Shown here: positions 16,260 through 24,221 of the stretch, piece by piece
Position numbering within the stretch: position 1 is the first letter of the stretch
Layout of the letters: each line of letters begins with the position of its first letter
Origin: a virus
IMG/VR virus record: IMGVR_UViG_3300033049_000066
Location: 1 to 64,000 of that record
Strand: one strand, 5' to 3'
Length of the DNA: 64,000 nt
Translations under genes and position numbers: made by a program
The notes under the pieces: generated by a model
Databases searched by the model: none
Seen by the model: only the letters and a program-made list of their open reading frames with translations
Told to the model about the DNA's origin: nothing

Positions 16260-17578
16260 TGAAATTATTAAAAACGTATTACAGATTAATGGAAGGTGGC
16301 AACGTATTTAAAGATGCTGAGAAACAACCAGTCACCTCACGTATTAACAAGGAACATATAGCACCATCACTTGCGTTTGTTGAAAAAATACTTGGCATGA
16401 AACTTGACGGTTACCTCGGCACAACTGGCAAGAAAACAAGTTCCGGTGATATGGACATATCCGTGGACAGCAGCAAGTACAACAAAAAGACCGTAGCGAA
16501 CACGCTGAAGGCGTGGGCGAAGGGGCAAGGCTTAGTGCCAGGTGAGTGGGTGAAACTTAGCGGAGACAACGTACATTTTAAAACTCCCATCCGTGACGCC
16601 AGCGGTAAAGAAATCGGCGGTTATGCGCAGTTAGATTTGATGTTTGGTAACCCCCAATTTCAAGTATGGTCAATGCGCGGAGAGCCCGGCAACGAATTCA
16701 AGGGAATGTATCGTCACATCATCATGGCAAGTATAGCAGCAGCGAACGGCATGAAGTGGTCTTATAAAAATGGACTCGTGGACCGCAACACAAATAAAAT
16801 TATATCTCAAGATCCAAAAACAATTATTAGAAAACTGTTACCAGGTTACAGCGGCGATCCAATGTCCTTGTCGGTGAAAAGCATATTAGAATATGTTTAC
16901 AGCAAGTACAAAAACCAACCTAAAAAGATCGAAGCTTTAATTGGGCAAGCAGTGAGTACATTAGCCGAGCACTACGGTGTTCAACTACCGATGCCAGACC
17001 AAGAAACTGTTCATGAATCTAACGATCCAGACGAATATTTTCTTGCCAAGCTGCGGAATCGTATTGTTGATTTAGACATGGAGCCACTAATTGAAAAACG
17101 CGACCCATTCTATAAAGAATACGTAACAGAGGGCAAATTGAGAGATATGAATCATTTGGAAGATTTGATCTTAGATGAAGGACCATCCGGGCTATTTAAG
17201 GCCATTGGAATCCTACGTTCATTTGCGGAAGGATCAGCCCAAGAAAAAACTACAATAAAATGGGATGGGTGTATCGCTGGCGATTCAACATTAATAACCA
17301 GCAAAGGTGAACGTACAATAGCTGATATAATAAGCAATTGGCAAAAGGAAGAAATAAAAGTACTAGCCCACAATTTCGAAACTGGCCGAGACGAGTTTGT
17401 AGCTATAAACATGGCCGGGAAACAAATTGGTAAAAAAGATTGGGTTGAGGTCACTCTCGATAACGGCACGGTAATTAAAATGACTGAAGACCACGAAGTG
17501 TACACTACAAACCGCGGATGGGTAACCGCTGGCGAGCTAACCAAAAACGACGATATAAAAGAATCCACTATAAAATAA
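16259..17578 (+). CDS. N-terminal half of a split-intein virion protein (nucleotidyltransferase-like) plus N-intein
   Basis: 439 aa. Leader MKLLKTYYRLME|GG (LxE|G) suggests packaging in the capsid. Residues ~50-130 resemble a pol-beta-type nucleotidyltransferase: GTTGKKTSSGDMDISVD (Asp64, Asp66) and QLDLMF (Asp126). Residues 1-337 end in TTIKWDG, like motif I (KxDG) of ligases and capping enzymes. The next residue starts an N-intein (Cys338 to the stop), so the reading frame stops before the protein is complete; the rest is encoded at 18353. The two halves should be joined by trans-splicing to give a 653-aa protein. Host function is inferred only from motifs. Confidence 0.8.
   Translation: MKLLKTYYRLMEGGNVFKDAEKQPVTSRINKEHIAPSLAFVEKILGMKLDGYLGTTGKKTSSGDMDISVDSSKYNKKTVANTLKAWAKGQGLVPGEWVKLSGDNVHFKTPIRDASGKEIGGYAQLDLMFGNPQFQVWSMRGEPGNEFKGMYRHIIMASIAAANGMKWSYKNGLVDRNTNKIISQDPKTIIRKLLPGYSGDPMSLSVKSILEYVYSKYKNQPKKIEALIGQAVSTLAEHYGVQLPMPDQETVHESNDPDEYFLAKLRNRIVDLDMEPLIEKRDPFYKEYVTEGKLRDMNHLEDLILDEGPSGLFKAIGILRSFAEGSAQEKTTIKWDGCIAGDSTLITSKGERTIADIISNWQKEEIKVLAHNFETGRDEFVAINMAGKQIGKKDWVEVTLDNGTVIKMTEDHEVYTTNRGWVTAGELTKNDDIKESTIK
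17270..17575 (+). other. N-terminal half of a split intein (102 aa)
   Basis: Block A starts with Cys (CIAGDSTLITSKGERTIADI). Block B has the TxxH motif (MTEDHEVYTT) and ends with GWVTAGELTKND, the normal end of the first Hint half. The stop follows immediately where an endonuclease domain or the second half would be in a contiguous intein. Length matches known N-split inteins (88-125 aa). Confidence 0.88.
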
Positions 17579-17601
17579 GATGGTTACTGTCTCACTTCTT
17601 T

Positions 17602-17609
17602 GATAAATA
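17602..17609 (+). promoter_or_regulatory. Late-promoter box inside the split gene
   Basis: GATAAATA, 17 nt before the endonuclease start, followed by AAAGGAGAG as ribosome site. The inserted endonuclease thus has its own late promoter. Confidence 0.55.
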
Positions 17610-17625
17610 AAACAAAGGAGAGTAT

Positions 17626-18399
17626 ATGATATCATGTAGATGTGGAGTCGCGACTCCACCGGGCAAGTTTGGAGCACATGCAAAGGGTTGTCAGTCCTAT
17701 AAAGACGAAAGACAAAAACTAGAAAATATAGATAACGAATACATCGTTGGCTTATATAAGAGTACGTACTCAGTGTCTGAATGTTGTAATATCTTGCAGG
17801 ATAAGTTCCTATTAGGCCATGCTGTGATTCGAAAAATAGTAACTGCAATTCTTAAAGAGCGTAATGTGTTTGAAGGAATTACTGGCGAACACATGCAATC
17901 GGCTAAGCAAGCAAAAATGAAAAAAACAATGCTATTTCGGTATGGTGTTATCAATGCCGGTCAGATGGACGGGAACGGGTTTAAGCAGCAAAATAAAATA
18001 CCATACACTAGTCCGGTATTTTTTGAAAAATACAATAAGTTTAGAAAATTGGTTGATTATCAAACTAGGAAGACAGTATCGAAGTTAGCTAAGCCAGTGT
18101 ACTGCGAATATACCGGAGTAATGTTTGCAGATAACCAGCAACTGGACGTTAATCCAAACGACCCATGTAAGCGCACAGTAGATCATATTCAGTCAGTGTA
18201 CGAATGTTTCTTCAAAGGATGGACGGTAGAACAAACGTCAGGAATTGACAATTTAATATTCTGTTTACGACTGTGCAATACAATTAAGGGCAATAATGAA
18301 GTTAACCATTTCAGACTAAATATTGCTAATAACATCAGAGAAGGATTTATCAATGAAGGTTACAAGTATAAAGAAGATTTCAAAATTAGAACAACATGA
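17626..18399 (+). CDS. HNH homing endonuclease between the split-intein halves
   Basis: 257 aa. N-terminal Cys/His pair (CRCG ... HAKGC) suggests a small zinc module, then a helical region with a possible DNA-binding helix (EHMQSAKQAKMKKTMLFRYG). The C-terminal HNH domain has a Cys (CEYTGVMF), the catalytic DH (VDHIQSVYECFFKGW) and NLIFCLRLCNTIKGN. Encoded separately between the intein halves, it would make the split-intein locus mobile. Its last 47 nt overlap the second half of the gene. Confidence 0.85.
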   Translation: MISCRCGVATPPGKFGAHAKGCQSYKDERQKLENIDNEYIVGLYKSTYSVSECCNILQDKFLLGHAVIRKIVTAILKERNVFEGITGEHMQSAKQAKMKKTMLFRYGVINAGQMDGNGFKQQNKIPYTSPVFFEKYNKFRKLVDYQTRKTVSKLAKPVYCEYTGVMFADNQQLDVNPNDPCKRTVDHIQSVYECFFKGWTVEQTSGIDNLIFCLRLCNTIKGNNEVNHFRLNIANNIREGFINEGYKYKEDFKIRTT

Positions 18400-18463
18400 C
18401 ATTTCAACACCAACTGAAAATTTCTATGTTAAAACCGGTGAGGCAAACTGCTTAATTCACAAC
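18353..18463 (+). other. C-terminal half of the split intein (37 aa)
   Basis: MKVTSIKKISKLEQHDI... begins at its own start codon, contains the HDISTPTENFYV block F pattern and ends LIHN, with His-Asn followed by Ser as first extein residue. Length equals that of known fast C-split inteins (about 37-40 aa). Confidence 0.9.
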
Positions 18464-19414
18464 AGTCCCGCTATCGTTTTTGGTCGAGATGCCAACGGCG
18501 CGTTCGTACTTACTGATAAGTCCGGATTCGCAGCGAAAGGATATGACGGCAAGGCAACATCATCCAAGGACTTACAGAAAATGCTAGCAGGAAGAAACCC
18601 AGCAATGGACCAGTCCAGGCAGCAGTTTGTAACTAATATGGGCGATATATTTGACGAGTACCAGAAAGCTACGCCCAAGGACTTCAGGGGATTTTTAAGT
18701 GGTGACTTAATGTATTTTAACACGCCAGGACTAGAAGATCATACAGGATATGTATTCCAGCCGAACGTAGTACGATACGAAGTACACAAAGATTCTAAGC
18801 TAGGTAAACAAATAGGAAAAAGTAAAACAGGGATTACAATTCACAAGTACATTGGTGATCAGTTCAACACCACAGAGGAGGCAATTCGCCAACTTCGTGG
18901 CACGGATGTACTTGCTATATCGCCAGTCTACGTAACACAGGCATCAAAAATTAACACAAAGCCCATTGAGAAACTAGAGGCATTTGCTAAGGCGCATGCC
19001 GCAGAAATTAAGGAATTATTTAATCCAGCAGGTCTCAAAGGTATCGCAAACATACATCAACTGTTTTATAAGTACATAAACAACAGCGTTAAGATATCCG
19101 GCGGACTTGAGAACTTAGGCAAGGACTTCCCACAGTGGCTGAACTCAGAAAAATTAACTGATAACAAACGTGCGAACATAGCTGCGTACCTTACAGCTAA
19201 CAAGAAGGGCGTGAATGCGTTATGGACGTTGATTCGGGGCATAATGAAGATTAAAGACTGGCTAATTACAGAACTTGATTCTCACCCAGCAGATGTACAG
19301 CAGAGCATCGGTGGACAAAAAGGTGGAGAAGGATACGTTATTACCCATCCCGATGGACCTGTAAAATTGGTGCCACGGGGTAAATTTTCAGCAGCTAATT
19401 TTGCGGCACATTAA
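18353..19414 (+). CDS. C-intein plus C-terminal half of the split virion protein
   Basis: 353 aa from the ATG at 18353, chosen because GAAGG lies ~8 nt upstream and because the product then begins exactly at a normal C-intein. Residues 1-37 are the C-intein; from Ser38 the sequence is the rest of the host protein (SPAIVFGRDANGAFVLTDKSGF), which continues KWDG into the KWDGSPA pattern typical of KxDG nucleotidyltransferase domains. The remainder is helical with HQLFYKYINN and no recognised motif. Overlaps the endonuclease gene. Confidence 0.85.
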   Translation: MKVTSIKKISKLEQHDISTPTENFYVKTGEANCLIHNSPAIVFGRDANGAFVLTDKSGFAAKGYDGKATSSKDLQKMLAGRNPAMDQSRQQFVTNMGDIFDEYQKATPKDFRGFLSGDLMYFNTPGLEDHTGYVFQPNVVRYEVHKDSKLGKQIGKSKTGITIHKYIGDQFNTTEEAIRQLRGTDVLAISPVYVTQASKINTKPIEKLEAFAKAHAAEIKELFNPAGLKGIANIHQLFYKYINNSVKISGGLENLGKDFPQWLNSEKLTDNKRANIAAYLTANKKGVNALWTLIRGIMKIKDWLITELDSHPADVQQSIGGQKGGEGYVITHPDGPVKLVPRGKFSAANFAAH

Positions 19415-19469
19415 TCTTATTAAATCTATCCTCGAAACCGGGCTTTGCATCGTTAAAACGTGAAAGAAA

Positions 19470-19477
19470 GATAAATA
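19470..19477 (+). promoter_or_regulatory. Late-promoter box
   Basis: GATAAATA, 58 nt before the 19535 gene. The 19415-19534 gap otherwise holds nothing visible. Confidence 0.5.
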
Positions 19478-19534
19478 ACTACAATAGTTAGACAACGTAA
19501 GGTTGATTTAACAAAATAAATTAGGAGAATTAAA

Positions 19535-19879
19535 ATGGCCGGAGTAGCACGAGTAAACGGTTTTACACAGAGTGATCAGTTTTTTGGTCGTACAATTGCA
19601 GGTATTACAGTATCTACATTAACAGCAGCACCAGCAGATGTTGATGGTGAGCATGTTAAATGGCCTGAACTTGACGCAGCAGTTCAAGCAATTCAAACAA
19701 TTTCTACAGTTTCTGTAGTCGGCGCGTATGCAGCAGGCGACACAGCAATCAACTTAATCGTTGAAGGCGTTGACGCAGTTGGTAGCCCGTACTTACTAGC
19801 AGACGGTACAACAGCAGCAACACTTTTTGCAAAGTTAGCTGAACTTACTGGTGAAACAGTAGTTGTATTTGTAATCTAA
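19535..19879 (+). CDS. Small probable virion protein, highly translated
   Basis: 114 aa, small-residue-rich, of low charge, with repeating beta-like segments (TIAGITVSTLTAAPADVDGEHVKWPELDAAV). It has a strong ribosome site (TTAGGAGAATTAAA), a late box and its own strong terminator, the arrangement of an abundant structural or capsid-decoration protein. No family recognised. Confidence 0.7.
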   Translation: MAGVARVNGFTQSDQFFGRTIAGITVSTLTAAPADVDGEHVKWPELDAAVQAIQTISTVSVVGAYAAGDTAINLIVEGVDAVGSPYLLADGTTAATLFAKLAELTGETVVVFVI

Positions 19880-19902
19880 TTATTACTTAACCGTAGTAAA
19901 TT

Positions 19903-19929
19903 AAAAAGCACTCTCCGGAGTGCTTTTTT
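19903..19929 (+). terminator. Intrinsic terminator
   Basis: AAAAAGCACTC-TCCG-GAGTGCTTTTTT: 11-bp stem with a T-run. Confidence 0.92.
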
Positions 19930-19949
19930 ATGGCCGGACTTTCTGTATT

Positions 19950-19958
19950 GTTAAATAC
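19950..19958 (+). promoter_or_regulatory. Weak late-promoter box
   Basis: GTTAAATAC, 4 nt before the ATG at 19962, directly after the terminator. Confidence 0.35.
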
Positions 19959-19961
19959 AGT

Positions 19962-20366
19962 ATGCCACAACACATTAAAATACATACTGACTTTGATATT
20001 ACAAATACCGGAGTAGTACGTAATTACAAAGAAGGATTACTACCAAGAAAAGTTAACGGTAACTTAATAACTTCAGCGGAAGAGTGGACTAAGCTAAGAC
20101 AACAGCAGGCGAACTGGGAGACACTAATACAGATTATTTCGTTACGGGCCCAGCCACTAGACATACACACCACCGTAAATGCCAAAGACTGGACCCTTGA
20201 ATTTAATGTTGATCACGTCGGTGTATTTTTAAAAGACGGTGACCTGCTTGGCCGACTTAAAGAAGATATTACAAATGTACCGCTACTAACAGATCTCGAC
20301 GAGCACAAAGATTTAGAAGGGATTAGTCCATTACCAAACATAAGATTTGAGACTTATGAATTATAA
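19962..20366 (+). CDS. Conserved hypothetical protein
   Basis: 134 aa from ATG at 19962 (earlier starts fall in the terminator). Not recognised; contains HIKIHTDFDITNTGVVRNYK and a C-terminal LRFETYEL-like end. Overlaps the next gene by 11 nt. Probably virion-related from its place in the cluster. Confidence 0.7.
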   Translation: MPQHIKIHTDFDITNTGVVRNYKEGLLPRKVNGNLITSAEEWTKLRQQQANWETLIQIISLRAQPLDIHTTVNAKDWTLEFNVDHVGVFLKDGDLLGRLKEDITNVPLLTDLDEHKDLEGISPLPNIRFETYEL

Positions 20367-20868
20367 TAAGATTCGTACATCAGTTCGTAAACTTGCCCGG
20401 GCCGCGTTAACTCAGGACGACTTAGCCCAACGGATAATTATCCAACGAGGTAATAAGTACACCGTGTACCGAGATTATAAATTAGAAGAAATAGCAGCTG
20501 GATGGAAAGTATCTTCACACAAGTTTAGTGAGACGCTATTGTTTACCACATCGAAAGTGGCCTTGGCGTGGTGTATACTAACCACCGTCCGGAGATATGC
20601 TGCCGCAGCTCATATGCTACATCTTGACAATCTAGTCTCAGCAAAGCAAGGAAATATTGATATATTAATGAATGCGTTAGAAAAACCAGATGGTGTGCCC
20701 AATCGCGCCATATTATTAGCGAGATTAACCGAGGATATTAATTCTCGGCAGAAGTACAAGAAACAAATACACTTCTGCGTCGAATCTGCTAAATACATAA
20801 AACTTATAGGAACTAATGATGAATTTATCCGAGCTAACAAAGCCAGTAGACGCAAGCGCAGTCGCTGA
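20356..20868 (+). CDS. Hypothetical protein
   Basis: 170 aa from ATG at 20356, overlapping the previous gene. Basic C-terminus (ASRRKRSR). Middle region is helical with a hydrophobic stretch (TSKVALAWCILTTVRRYAAAAH) that is not a clear membrane span. Its end overlaps the next start by 53 nt. Function unknown. Confidence 0.7.
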   Translation: MNYNKIRTSVRKLARAALTQDDLAQRIIIQRGNKYTVYRDYKLEEIAAGWKVSSHKFSETLLFTTSKVALAWCILTTVRRYAAAAHMLHLDNLVSAKQGNIDILMNALEKPDGVPNRAILLARLTEDINSRQKYKKQIHFCVESAKYIKLIGTNDEFIRANKASRRKRSR

Positions 20869-21721
20869 TTTAATTAAAATCCAATTTGGTGCAGATTACA
20901 AAATAGGTAATTTGAAATTAAAAGAATCGATTAACCTTCTAAACAAAACTACTGGCATGATTGCTGAGTTTAAACAAAAGGAAAACCTTCACTCGAGCGA
21001 AAATAACGCCTCGTACATGAAATTAATTATGGTAAATGAAGCCGCTACAAAACGGGTAAGTGAACTAACTGCAAACATACAAATACAGGAATCAGAAATG
21101 AAGAATAAATTATTAACTAAGGCACTGAAGATTGCTGCACACGGTGGCACTTTATCTGAAGAACAGCTAACAGCACTGCGGATTACAGAATCTATGAAAG
21201 CAGTTCTGCAAAACAAAAACACTGCACGAACTTTTATGCGTAAGATGATTGAAGCTAAAAAGAATCAAAACACCGCAATAATGGAAAGCGAGATTGCTAC
21301 AGCACAGACTACAATCGCAGCACAAGACATAGCAGACCAAATCCAGACAATGATCGAAAAGTTCGCAGACATCAAGTACAAAGAACTGCCAGCACTTAAT
21401 GACAGCATTCGTAACGCACAAGGCGTCCAAGCTTCAGAAGCGTTCAACTCACAACTAACATCATCACTAGACGAACTAACAACATCACTTGAGACAGCAA
21501 AAGGCGAAGTTAACAATGCCGTAGCAGCACTAACTGGTGAAGAAGTAGCAGCACCAGGTGATTTAGACCTAGACGGTTTAGACGGCGGTGACGAAGAAAT
21601 TGATGTTGATTTAGATTTAGATGCAGAACTTAACTTTGACGAACCAAGTGACGAAGGCGACTTTGATCTTGATCTTGAAGCAGATGACGACGAAATAGAC
21701 TTAGGAAGAAAGAGAAGATAA
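20816..21721 (+). CDS. Coiled-coil protein with a long acidic tail, probable virion or scaffold protein
   Basis: 301 aa. Residues ~10-225 are helical with heptad-like spacing; residues ~240-295 are almost all Asp/Glu/Leu/Gly (DLDLDGLDGGDEEIDVDLDLD), ending in RKRR. Such layouts occur in prohead core or scaffold proteins. The start is the first of two ATGs and is not certain. Overlaps the next gene (TAATG). Confidence 0.7.
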   Translation: MMNLSELTKPVDASAVADLIKIQFGADYKIGNLKLKESINLLNKTTGMIAEFKQKENLHSSENNASYMKLIMVNEAATKRVSELTANIQIQESEMKNKLLTKALKIAAHGGTLSEEQLTALRITESMKAVLQNKNTARTFMRKMIEAKKNQNTAIMESEIATAQTTIAAQDIADQIQTMIEKFADIKYKELPALNDSIRNAQGVQASEAFNSQLTSSLDELTTSLETAKGEVNNAVAALTGEEVAAPGDLDLDGLDGGDEEIDVDLDLDAELNFDEPSDEGDFDLDLEADDDEIDLGRKRR

Positions 21722-22182
21722 TGAGTGATAAAATATTAGTTGAGGCTTATAGCAAACTTAAAGCCATTGAAGAAGCTGAAGACCCATTCTGCATTGGTGC
21801 AAAAACCGAGCCTCGCTTTGGTGACGGATATAAAAAAGTTGAAGAAGTACTAGACGTAGCAAACTCAGAAATGGAAATCGATGCAGACGAGCTAGATTTA
21901 GACGATAAACCAAACCTTGAAGAAGATGCTGATCGTGATGATCTTGTTGACGGCATTGAAGAACTAACAGAAATTCGAGACGAATTATTTGACATAACCG
22001 AACGCCTAACAGATGCGATTCGCGCGTATGCGCCAGACGAACTTAGATATTGGTCTTCATACGGATTGGCTCAGTTAAAGCTGTTATCCGGCTCAGATGA
22101 ATTTATGTCATCTGATGAAAATCTTACTACATTAATTAAGAAGTTGCAAGAGAAATTAGGTACCCAGTACGAGTACGAGTAA
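21721..22182 (+). CDS. Acidic hypothetical protein, possible leader
   Basis: 153 aa. ILVE|A (residues 5-9) and IEE|A (16-19) both fit the prohead-protease pattern, so it may be a packaged protein, but this evidence is weak. The body is acidic and helical (DELDLDDKPNLEEDADRDD). Unknown function. Confidence 0.65.
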   Translation: MSDKILVEAYSKLKAIEEAEDPFCIGAKTEPRFGDGYKKVEEVLDVANSEMEIDADELDLDDKPNLEEDADRDDLVDGIEELTEIRDELFDITERLTDAIRAYAPDELRYWSSYGLAQLKLLSGSDEFMSSDENLTTLIKKLQEKLGTQYEYE

Positions 22183-22184
22183 AT

Positions 22185-22265
22185 ATGGAATATACAGACA
22201 TGCGCCAGTTACTTAACGCATTAACTTCATTGTTAACGCAATCAGGAGAAAGAGGGAATTTTTAA
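22185..22265 (+). CDS. Possible 26-aa peptide
   Basis: MEYTDMRQLLNALTSLLTQ..., 2 nt after the previous stop. Upstream ribosome site is weak. The MRQLLNAL segment loosely resembles the INQLKKLME leaders nearby; it could be an eroded leader of that family or a chance frame. Confidence 0.3.
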   Translation: MEYTDMRQLLNALTSLLTQSGERGNF

Positions 22266-22284
22266 TTACTTCGTTAAGACAAAA

Positions 22285-22295
22285 ATAAATAAATA
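22285..22295 (+). promoter_or_regulatory. Late-promoter box
   Basis: AATAAATAAATAG, just 4 nt before the 22299 ATG and heading the run of leader-bearing genes. Confidence 0.5.
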
Positions 22296-22298
22296 GTT

Positions 22299-22673
22299 AT
22301 GAATATAAAAGATATTACACGAACTTTGGCAATTATTAACGAAGCTGATGATCAATTAGCTCAAGAACAGCAGATAGCAGCGATATCCCAATTAATAGCA
22401 GATCGTACAGAAGATGAAAATTCTCCTTCTAAGCTAAGTACGCCTGCTTTTATTTCGATTGTTAACAAGCTTGGCATTCCATTAACAAAAGATACACTAA
22501 TGGACCTTATACAAAAAGGACATCTTCAGTCTGTAATTAAAGATGTAAATATGGACGAGGTACAGTTCAAAGGTCAGCAAGATATTCCAGACGCAGACAT
22601 GAACGTTGACAAAGCGAAGGATATAGTTGCTGATATGGCAAAACGTGCTGCAAAGAAAGGAATACACAAATGA
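22299..22673 (+). CDS. Putative packaged protein with capsid-targeting leader
   Basis: 124 aa. N-terminus MNIKDITRTLAIINE|A carries an INE|A cleavage-type site at residues 13-16. The remainder is helical and has no recognised domain. It overlaps the next gene by 4 nt (ATGA). Confidence 0.65.
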   Translation: MNIKDITRTLAIINEADDQLAQEQQIAAISQLIADRTEDENSPSKLSTPAFISIVNKLGIPLTKDTLMDLIQKGHLQSVIKDVNMDEVQFKGQQDIPDADMNVDKAKDIVADMAKRAAKKGIHK

Positions 22674-23011
22674 ACGAAATAAACCAACTTAAAAAGTTAA
22701 TGGAAGCAGTTAGCGAAGTGAATGAAGAAACAACATTTTATACTAAACATCGCAAGTTAGCTGAGTTATTAAGTAAAATCGCTGAAAAGATAGACAAATC
22801 CACATACGATGCACCATCCAGTGGCCAAGAAGCATTAGATACCTTTTTTGCGAATCTTGATAATTTTCTTAATAGCTTAGATACCGAAGTAGCATCTTTA
22901 ATGAAAAAATACGACCAGTATGTTGACAAACAAGCGCAAGACGGCGGGTACGCAGATGATGTTAACCCGTCGGCATACTTCATGTCACCATCTAAACGGA
23001 CAGAAGACTAA
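22670..23011 (+). CDS. Putative packaged protein with MNEINQLKKLME|A leader
   Basis: 113 aa. The first 14 residues (MNEINQLKKLMEAV) are nearly identical to those of the next two genes, ending in LME|A; everything after is unrelated to them. The body is helical (KIAEKIDKSTY ... LMKKYDQYVDKQ). Function unknown. Confidence 0.7.
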   Translation: MNEINQLKKLMEAVSEVNEETTFYTKHRKLAELLSKIAEKIDKSTYDAPSSGQEALDTFFANLDNFLNSLDTEVASLMKKYDQYVDKQAQDGGYADDVNPSAYFMSPSKRTED

Positions 23012-23031
23012 AAATGAACAGAGGAATAAAA

Positions 23032-23616
23032 ATGAACGAAATAACCCAACTTAAAAAGTTAATGGAAGCGGTTCAGCTTAACGAATACATTGTACAAAAC
23101 GGCGACTCGGTTAATGGACTATTAGCATTAAATATTTTTACAGACGCAGAAAGTAGACCATCGGAATTTGAAGAAGAATTCAGAAACAGTCCAGAATGGA
23201 TGAATGTTGAAATTAAATTTTACCAGATAGCAGCCAATCTTGAAAATGCAATACGCAAGTCTAGTGCTAAATTAGACGACATTGATGTAGATGAAGTACA
23301 TCGCGTTTGGTATGACGGAAGTGATGCTTACAGTGATGTCGAGACTGCAATTGTAGAGTTACCTAAAATATATGTTGAACAACTTAGTGTAATTAGAGAA
23401 ATTCTAATGGGTCAGGATCAAAGTATAGAAAACGGCACGTTAGAAGGCAAGACAGTAACAGAAGATCAAAGCCAATACGATATGGAATTTGATGACGACG
23501 AGATTATTATATATACCTACGGTGGCGAACCAGTTCTTACTATGTCAATGGAATCCTGGGAACGTTTGATGCGTGTATACAATAACTACAATAGAGATCA
23601 ACAAGGTCCAGAATAA
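23032..23616 (+). CDS. Putative packaged protein with MNEITQLKKLME|A leader
   Basis: 194 aa from ATG at 23032, chosen over the ATG at 23014 because AGAGGA sits between them as a ribosome site and because the product then begins with the shared leader. The body is acidic (DDDEIIIYTYGG) and unrelated to the flanking leader proteins. Stop overlaps the next start (TAATG). Confidence 0.7.
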   Translation: MNEITQLKKLMEAVQLNEYIVQNGDSVNGLLALNIFTDAESRPSEFEEEFRNSPEWMNVEIKFYQIAANLENAIRKSSAKLDDIDVDEVHRVWYDGSDAYSDVETAIVELPKIYVEQLSVIREILMGQDQSIENGTLEGKTVTEDQSQYDMEFDDDEIIIYTYGGEPVLTMSMESWERLMRVYNNYNRDQQGPE

Positions 23617-24170
23617 TGAACGAAATAAACCAACTTAAAAAGTTAATGGAAGCGGTGGACGACGGTGCAGCCCGTACTGAGCCATGGGAATATAACGTTG
23701 AGGAATTTATGAGTGAACTAAGAGCATTTGCTAATTTGCTTCCAGACTCTCATCACCGTGATCAGCTACTTCGGATAATTAGCGAAGGGAGTATTGGGTT
23801 AATGGATAGAGTCAAGGCATTCGCAGCTGAACTATCAGATCCATATTATGGTGATTGGCTTGAACTTATCATGTATGAGTATAATAAGCCAGTAACTGAA
23901 GAAGCAAACGATACTTACGATCAAAAAACAGGTGAGTGGAGCCGAAGCGGACGTTACGACGACGTAGAAGATGATTCTATGAATCATAATGACGTTGTTA
24001 AAGAAGACAGCACTGATACCAATATGCAGGAACTGTCAGCTATGTCAGTCAAGTATGATTTTGAGGTTACTGAATATTACGCTCTAGTAGTTTACGCAAA
24101 AGGAACGGATGACGTAGTCGGCTCTTTTGATGATTTTGATGATATGATTAGTAGTGCCCTTAACAATTAA
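23616..24170 (+). CDS. Putative packaged protein with MNEINQLKKLME|A leader
   Basis: 184 aa. Same leader, third tandem copy. The body is acidic (VEDDSMNHNDVV) and unrelated to the other two. Function unknown. Confidence 0.7.
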   Translation: MNEINQLKKLMEAVDDGAARTEPWEYNVEEFMSELRAFANLLPDSHHRDQLLRIISEGSIGLMDRVKAFAAELSDPYYGDWLELIMYEYNKPVTEEANDTYDQKTGEWSRSGRYDDVEDDSMNHNDVVKEDSTDTNMQELSAMSVKYDFEVTEYYALVVYAKGTDDVVGSFDDFDDMISSALNN

Positions 24171-24186
24171 AATTTTATCATAACAC

Positions 24187-24215
24187 TTGACATACAGTAT
24201 CGCATCTGCTATACT
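24187..24215 (+). promoter_or_regulatory. Sigma70-type promoter, likely leaderless mRNA
   Basis: TTGACA (24187-24192), 17 nt, TATACT (24210-24215). The gene's ATG at 24222 is 6 nt after the -10, i.e. at about the expected transcription start. Confidence 0.8.
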
Positions 24216-24221
24216 TGTTGA

